Of a stretch of DNA of 9,549 bases, positions 6,570-9,549 are shown piece by piece. Position 1 is the stretch's first letter, and every line of letters begins with the position of its first letter. Under the pieces are notes generated by a model. It worked only from the letters and a program-made list of their open reading frames with translations, was not told where the DNA came from and ran no database searches. This DNA is from JALRBM01 sp964615445 (lineage in GTDB: Bacteria; Patescibacteriota; Saccharimonadia; Saccharimonadales; Saccharimonadaceae): contig CAZTOK010000039.1 in the NCBI GenBank assembly GCA_964615445.1, positions 1 through 9,549 of the forward strand, in the 5' to 3' direction. The position numbers and the translations under genes are program-made.

Positions 6570-6592
6570 GTAGCTCCTCTGTTTGTTATGCT
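6564..6592 (+). promoter_or_regulatory. tRNA-Val promoter, sharing its -35 with thrS
   Basis: The same palindromic TTGCAA (6564-6569) read on the plus strand is followed by a 17-bp spacer and TATGCT (6587-6592, 4 of 6 to TATAAT). The predicted start near 6599 leaves about six nucleotides before the mature tRNA 5' end, which is normal for a tRNA. An alternative is TGC-TACTAG (6589-6597) as a weak extended -10, which would start at the tRNA 5' end itself. Confidence 0.5.
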
Positions 6593-6602
6593 ACTAGGAG
6601 CT
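6572..6602. repeat. Inverted repeat flanking the tRNA-Val -10
   Basis: AGCTCCT (6572-6578) and AGGAGCT (6596-6602) form 7-bp arms around a 17-bp spacer that contains the -10 of tRNA-Val. A second dyad, AGTAGC (6569-6574) with GCTACT (6590-6595), overlaps it. Either could be an operator or chance; most of this stretch is untranscribed in both directions if the promoter calls are right. Confidence 0.4.
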
Positions 6603-6604
6603 GA

Positions 6605-6681
6605 GGGCGATTAGCTCAGCTGGCTAGAGCGCCACATTGACGTTGTGGAAGTCAGAGGTTCAAATCCTCTATCGCCCACCA
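6605..6681 (+). tRNA. tRNA-Val, anticodon GAC
   Basis: This is a complete 77-nt cloverleaf with CCA encoded. The acceptor GGGCGAT pairs with ATCGCCC, the D stem is GCTC/GAGC, the anticodon stem CCACA/TGTGG encloses the loop TTGACGT, and the T stem AGAGG/CCTCT encloses TTCAAAT. The anticodon GAC reads GUC and GUU (valine). The discriminator is A. It is transcribed divergently from thrS and is followed by its own terminator. Confidence 0.97.
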
Positions 6682-6695
6682 GACGAGTTTATTTA

Positions 6696-6724
6696 AAGAG
6701 CCATTCGTGGCTTCTTATTTTTTT
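6696..6724 (+). terminator. Terminator after tRNA-Val
   Basis: AGCCA (6699-6703) pairs with TGGCT (6708-6712) across a TTCG tetraloop, extended imperfectly by AAG/TCT, and is followed by TTATTTTTTT. It lies 15-20 bp beyond the tRNA 3' end, so the tRNA is a single-gene transcript. Confidence 0.8.
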
Positions 6725-6773
6725 AGCTAACCTTAACATATCACTTATGATATACGATTAAGTTTCCGCCTAA

Positions 6774-6802
6774 TTGACATTTAATACAGCTTATGCTAAT
6801 AT
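6774..6802 (+). promoter_or_regulatory. Strong promoter of the 38-codon gene
   Basis: A perfect consensus -35 TTGACA (6774-6779) is followed by a 17-bp spacer and TAATAT (6797-6802), with an extended-10 TGC directly before the -10 hexamer. It is the best promoter in the window. Start would fall near 6809, the A of the ATG, so the mRNA should be leaderless. A 6-bp dyad (ATATCA-N4-TGATAT, 6738-6753) lies 20 bp upstream of the -35 and might be an operator. Confidence 0.75.
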
Positions 6803-6808
6803 ACTTAC

Positions 6809-6925
6809 ATGAGTAAAGACACTCAAATCCAATCTGTTCTTGCTAAAACCCCCATCTCATTTGAGTACGACGTTAGTTGGAAAGATGCGAAAAAGGCAAT
6901 TCGAATTCGCACTCACAAAGAATAG
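6809..6925 (+). CDS. Small 38-residue protein of unknown function, probably leaderless
   Basis: ATG at 6809 opens a frame of 38 codons ending in TAG at 6923-6925. The product is hydrophilic and mildly basic, starts MSKDTQIQSV, has a single Trp (residue 24) and ends in a K/R-rich tail with R-I-R-T-H-K-E. There is no signal peptide, membrane segment or cysteine. I do not recognise the family. Support for a real gene is contextual: a consensus promoter placed exactly for a start at the ATG, a strong terminator 12 bp after the stop, and a start-proximal element shared with nrdR. There is no Shine-Dalgarno. The alternative is a roughly 160-nt small RNA in which the frame is incidental. Confidence 0.6.
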   Translation: MSKDTQIQSVLAKTPISFEYDVSWKDAKKAIRIRTHKE

Positions 6926-6937
6926 AAAAGAAGTTCC

Positions 6938-6973
6938 AAATAAATAACCCCTCTAAGAGGGGTTATTTATTTA
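6938..6973. terminator. Terminator after the 38-codon gene
   Basis: A 16-bp perfect stem (6938-6953 with 6957-6972) with a TAA loop has the GC core CCCCTC/GAGGGG and A/T-rich outer arms that provide a U-tract on the plus strand (and a near-symmetric one on the minus). It isolates the small gene from nrdR. Confidence 0.9.
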
Positions 6974-7020
6974 TCCCCACTTGCCATGCACGTTTTCCAC
7001 TAGTATTTTTATAAGCCTTA

Positions 7021-7029
7021 TGACAATAT
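7021..7029 (+). promoter_or_regulatory. Possible extended -10 of nrdR
   Basis: TGA followed by CAATAT sits at the same distance from the nrdR ATG (7 nt from the -10 end) as the extended -10 of the preceding small gene. The hexamer alone is poor (3 of 6) and the -35 region is weak, so the call rests on the positional and sequence match to the upstream gene. The A+T-rich run ACAATATATATA (7023-7034) also resembles one half of an NrdR box, which would fit autoregulation, but the second half does not match. Confidence 0.35.
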
Positions 7030-7035
7030 ATATAC

Positions 7036-7515
7036 ATGTTTTGCATAAATTGCTTTCAAGGTTCAACCAACGTTATTAATTCACGTTCAAATAAAAAACA
7101 TCCTCAGGTGTGGAGACGGCGTAAGTGTACAGTGTGTAGACACATATTTACTACACATGAACGCCCTTCTTTGCAAGATAACATACAGATAAATCTCTCT
7201 GATGGCTCCTGCACTACGTTTAACTTAGGAAAGTTAATCCTTAGCATCGCAAAAGCCTTTACTCATGCTCCAAAAGATATAGAAGCCAATGCTCTATGGT
7301 TAGCGCAAACGGTAGAAGAAACGCTGTCGACTCAAAGGCAGACAATTACCCCTGAAGACATTGAGGCTGCTACCCATCAGGTTCTAAAGCGTTTTGATGA
7401 GCTGGCCGCCATGCAATATGCCGCCCAGCATCACCTTATCTCTTCGGCCCGGAAGCGCGGGCGGCCTTCGCTGCGCGAGCGCGTGCCACGGACTGATGCG
7501 TTGCCTTCTCAGTAA
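7036..7515 (+). CDS. nrdR: NrdR-like transcriptional repressor (zinc ribbon plus divergent ATP cone)
   Basis: NrdR represses ribonucleotide reductase genes in response to nucleotides bound by its ATP cone. Here residues 1-45 form the zinc ribbon, with C-I-N-C at 3-6 and C-T-V-C at 31-34, the R-R-R-K before the second pair, and F-T-T-H-E after it, close to the family pattern. Residues about 48-134 align with the ATP cone, but the usual V-x-K-R-D-G opening reads I-N-L-S-D-G, so the basic pair that helps bind phosphates is missing. Residues 135-159 are an extra basic tail with R-K-R-G-R-P (139-144), an AT-hook-like core. The start is fixed by the family N-terminus, although no Shine-Dalgarno precedes it. 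The last 80 bp overlap the convergent glycosyltransferase gene. Confidence 0.85.
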   Translation: MFCINCFQGSTNVINSRSNKKHPQVWRRRKCTVCRHIFTTHERPSLQDNIQINLSDGSCTTFNLGKLILSIAKAFTHAPKDIEANALWLAQTVEETLSTQRQTITPEDIEAATHQVLKRFDELAAMQYAAQHHLISSARKRGRPSLRERVPRTDALPSQ

Positions 7516-9109
7516 CGTCAAACTTATCGAGGTATTTACCAAGGAAAAGATGTGTTTGAGAGTTGAAGGCAGAGGCTGCACTATACACGATGGCCGTAAC
7601 AGGCATTAAACACCATTGCAACAACATCCATAGAGTACGCCGCCTTTTATAACGCTCAGGACGAGGTGGTAGCATCTTAAAACCAAGAAAGACCGTTACA
7701 AATAGACCTACCATAGCAACGCGTTGAATACCGCTCACTACTTCTGGAAGCTGGTGTGCTGCAATATCACGTGCCGCCTGACTATTAATAAGAAGCGGTA
7801 CCCATCCACCAACAGCAACAAGGATAGGAACGCTAGCGAGTGTAATGTGACCATCTATGAGTCGTAAAAGACGCGCCAGGCCGCCTGCAAAAGGTACATT
7901 GCGATGCTTCGTAAAGATACGCGTCGCCACGTAGGGTATGTCAGAAGCTCCATACGCCCAACGACGAAGTTGAATAAACTGAGCTTTGAGAGTACGTCTG
8001 TATGTATCAGAAAGCACGGCATCTTGATAGATTGGCACATAAATTGGCGTCACGGAGTAGTTCCCGCCAAAGTAAAAGTAGCTTCGCCAATATTGATGAC
8101 CGTCTTCGACGATGCTACGCGTACTCCAGAAGTTCATCTCCACAAGCGCATCCATTGACTGTGAATGCGAAGCGAAGTTGCGAAGCGTGTGCGGTCTCAT
8201 AGAGCTAATAATGTTCCAAAACGAGTTACCTGTTGCCAAAACGCGCATAGGAGCTGGCGCATCCCAAATATTATTGAGAAATAACGCCACAGGTTGATAC
8301 GAGAGGTGTTTACGATCTTCGTGAACAATATACTCATATGTGACGTAGTCGAAATAAGTGGCGTGCGGTCTATTGTCACTATCGAGGGTAGTCACCATCA
8401 CATTGCGATCAGCAATACCTTGATCTTTGAGCCATTCTTTTAGGAAAAAGCCAGCATAGGTGATATTTCCACCCTTACCGATCACTTCATGTGGCATATC
8501 TTTTGGATGCTTTACGATATGAAAAGCCTTAAAGTGATGGCCAAATTTTTTTTGAAGTGCCCTAGCCGTATTTTCAATAGAGGTACCCCCTCGCTCTTCA
8601 TAAGCAAGGACGACTATGAGTTTATCGTTGTCATAGGTAGTATTAATGACCGACTGGACAGTAGGCTCAAGTACTTCATATGATTCATTGTATGCAGCAA
8701 TAATAACAGCATTAAAAAGCTCCGATGGTTTTGGAAAAAGTGTGGGATCGGCCGCCATCAGACGCAAGTTTTCTTTGTGAGCGTCAAACCCAAAACTATG
8801 GGAATATTCACGAGAAACTTTACTATAATTCGCCACAGGATCTTCAAGCTGCAACAAACGCTCATGCCAATTGACGTTTTGAGCTCGGTTAAGCCGCTCT
8901 CTGCCTGTAACTGTATGAACAGCAATACCAATCGCCTTCACGAGCATCGTAATGATAATAAGAAGCAAGTAAATCGCCGCAGTAAGCGGGCTTATAAGCG
9001 ATAGAACTACAAGAAGGAGGAGCATGCCATAGCTAAGGATAGCCGGGAACATCTCAAAAAAACGATACAGTTTCGTTCGTTTTCCAAGTGGAATTTCAAG
9101 GTCAATCAT
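7436..9109 (-). CDS. GT2-family membrane glycosyltransferase (cellulose/hyaluronan-synthase-like)
   Basis: The protein has 557 residues. Two N-terminal membrane segments (about 22-40 and 43-65) precede a cytoplasmic GT2 domain (about 130-390). Motifs of processive-type enzymes are all present: A-Y-N-E-S at 139-143, D-S-D (Asp243, Asp245) as the metal/UDP-sugar site, E-D at 335-336 as the catalytic base, and Q-L-R-R-W at 380-384. Further hydrophobic segments lie near 420-441, 464-480 and 493-515. It probably adds or polymerises a sugar at the membrane for a cell-surface glycan; product unknown. The C-terminus (540-557) is rich in Ala, Arg and Lys and is encoded in a roughly 70% GC patch overlapping nrdR. 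It starts 3 bp after the stop of the membrane protein gene upstream with no clear ribosome site, suggesting translational coupling. Confidence 0.9.
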   Translation of the reverse strand: MIDLEIPLGKRTKLYRFFEMFPAILSYGMLLLLVVLSLISPLTAAIYLLLIIITMLVKAIGIAVHTVTGRERLNRAQNVNWHERLLQLEDPVANYSKVSREYSHSFGFDAHKENLRLMAADPTLFPKPSELFNAVIIAAYNESYEVLEPTVQSVINTTYDNDKLIVVLAYEERGGTSIENTARALQKKFGHHFKAFHIVKHPKDMPHEVIGKGGNITYAGFFLKEWLKDQGIADRNVMVTTLDSDNRPHATYFDYVTYEYIVHEDRKHLSYQPVALFLNNIWDAPAPMRVLATGNSFWNIISSMRPHTLRNFASHSQSMDALVEMNFWSTRSIVEDGHQYWRSYFYFGGNYSVTPIYVPIYQDAVLSDTYRRTLKAQFIQLRRWAYGASDIPYVATRIFTKHRNVPFAGGLARLLRLIDGHITLASVPILVAVGGWVPLLINSQAARDIAAHQLPEVVSGIQRVAMVGLFVTVFLGFKMLPPRPERYKRRRTLWMLLQWCLMPVTAIVYSAASAFNSQTHLFLGKYLDKFDVTEKATHQSVARARAAKAARASGPKR

Positions 9110-9112
9110 ATA

Positions 9113-9487
9113 TTAGAGAAAGGCTACTTTTAATATAGCCCGAGTGATGATCCAGGCAATTACTATGAGCAGAAGGCTTAAAATGATGAAAGCAATGGCA
9201 ATTTGACGACGACCTTGTGCATATAATTTTGTTGCAAGTATAGTATGCATACCACCTATAAGGGCTCCAAAAACGATGAAAGTTATGAGATAATACCATT
9301 TTTCCCTATAGAAATTTGTCTCACCAAAAGCTGTATAATGTACCGCTACTTGCAAGTCGCTTGGCCTTAACGAAAGGCCAACGTAAATACAATACGCAAT
9401 ACAAGCGAGAAGAAGTATAGCAATAAGTACCGTAACAAAACGATCTTCAAGTACTAACTTAATGGATTTAGTGATAGTTTCTTTCAT
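9113..9487 (-). CDS. Small three-TM membrane protein of unknown function
   Basis: The 124-residue product has three predicted membrane segments at about 17-38, 65-87 and 95-117. An extracytoplasmic stretch between the first two contains R-P-S-D-L-Q-V and H-Y-T-A-F-G. I recognise no catalytic motif or named family. It is paired with the GT2 glycosyltransferase (3-bp gap, same strand), so a role as a partner or assembly factor of that enzyme is a reasonable inference. The ATG at 9487 lies only seven bases after the 3' end of tRNA-Gly, and no Shine-Dalgarno is visible, so the mRNA 5' end may be made by tRNA processing. Confidence 0.72.
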   Translation of the reverse strand: MKETITKSIKLVLEDRFVTVLIAILLLACIAYCIYVGLSLRPSDLQVAVHYTAFGETNFYREKWYYLITFIVFGALIGGMHTILATKLYAQGRRQIAIAFIILSLLLIVIAWIITRAILKVAFL

Positions 9488-9494
9488 ACTATTT

Positions 9495-9549
9495 TGGTGC
9501 GGGTACAGAGAATCGAACTCTGCTCTCGACCTTGGGAAGGTCGCATATT
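9495..9549 (-). tRNA. tRNA-Gly, anticodon CCC (5' part outside window)
   Basis: The 3' two thirds of a tRNA are visible on the minus strand: anticodon stem CGACC/GGTCG with the loop TTCCCAA (anticodon CCC, glycine GGG codon), a 4-nt variable region, T arm CAGAG/CTCTG around TTCGATT, the acceptor strand TACCCGC expected to pair with a G-C-G-G-G-T-A 5' end, discriminator A and an encoded CCA at 9497-9495. The D arm and 5' acceptor strand run off the window edge. Confidence 0.93.

Noticed and set aside
7018..7040. NrdR box at the nrdR start
   Set aside because: Only the left half (ACA then the ATATATA run) resembles the consensus; the right half does not, and no second box at helical spacing was found. 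The A+T run is better explained by the start element shared with the 38-codon gene.
7400..7435. Hairpin (GCTGG/CCAGC) after the glycosyltransferase stop as a terminator
   Set aside because: The loop is long, there is no U-tract, and the sequence is coding for NrdR.
1..9549. Mobile elements, CRISPR arrays, toxin-antitoxin or defence cassettes
   Set aside because: No transposase, integrase, regularly spaced repeats or recognisable toxin motifs were seen. The wHTH/nucleotidyltransferase-like protein recalls MNT antitoxins, but no HEPN-type partner is next to it.

Overview
The window looks like chromosomal housekeeping sequence from a small-genome bacterium, most likely of the Patescibacteria (CPR) and plausibly a Saccharibacterium. 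The clues are a threonyl-tRNA synthetase without a TGS domain, the overall character of the L28 and large GT2 membrane proteins, tightly packed genes, and a fairly AT-rich composition. UGA ends several genes (the M50 protease, the Nudix protein, miaA), so UGA is a stop and the lineages that read it as glycine are disfavoured. The taxonomic call is inference from protein character, not from a database search. No insertion sequence, prophage, CRISPR array or defence cassette was seen.

Layout. Positions 1-1650, minus strand: a wHTH-Nudix protein, an M50 site-2 protease and tRNA-Pro(GGG). Positions 1725-2041: rpmB (ribosomal protein L28) with its own promoter and a perfect bidirectional terminator. 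Positions 2055-6569, minus strand: thrS, a catalytic-Cys-less alkyltransferase-like protein and miaA form one tight operon behind a T-box-like leader; a wHTH/nucleotidyltransferase-like regulator and a metallo-beta-lactamase-like protein follow, probably with an extra internal promoter. Positions 6564-7515, plus strand: tRNA-Val(GAC), a 38-codon orphan gene with its own promoter and terminator, and an nrdR-like gene. Positions 7436-9549, minus strand: tRNA-Gly(CCC, cut by the window edge), a three-TM protein and a large GT2 glycosyltransferase whose 3' end overlaps the nrdR 3' end.

The functional theme is translation: L28, ThrRS, MiaA (tRNA A37 prenylation) and three tRNAs. An envelope polysaccharide-type glycosyltransferase pair, a membrane protease and a nucleotide-metabolism regulator make up the rest.

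The most interesting material is regulatory. (1) The divergent thrS and tRNA-Val promoters appear to share one palindromic -35 hexamer, with a 17-bp spacer on each side. (2) thrS has a compact T-box-like antiterminator/terminator switch. (3) The 38-codon gene and nrdR begin with the same 21-bp start-proximal element (17 of 21 identical), which puts an extended -10 exactly 7 nt before ATG with no Shine-Dalgarno, a pattern expected of leaderless mRNAs. (4) The nrdR-like protein has lost the usual basic pair of the ATP cone and has a basic, AT-hook-like tail encoded in a roughly 70% GC patch that is also the glycosyltransferase C-terminus.
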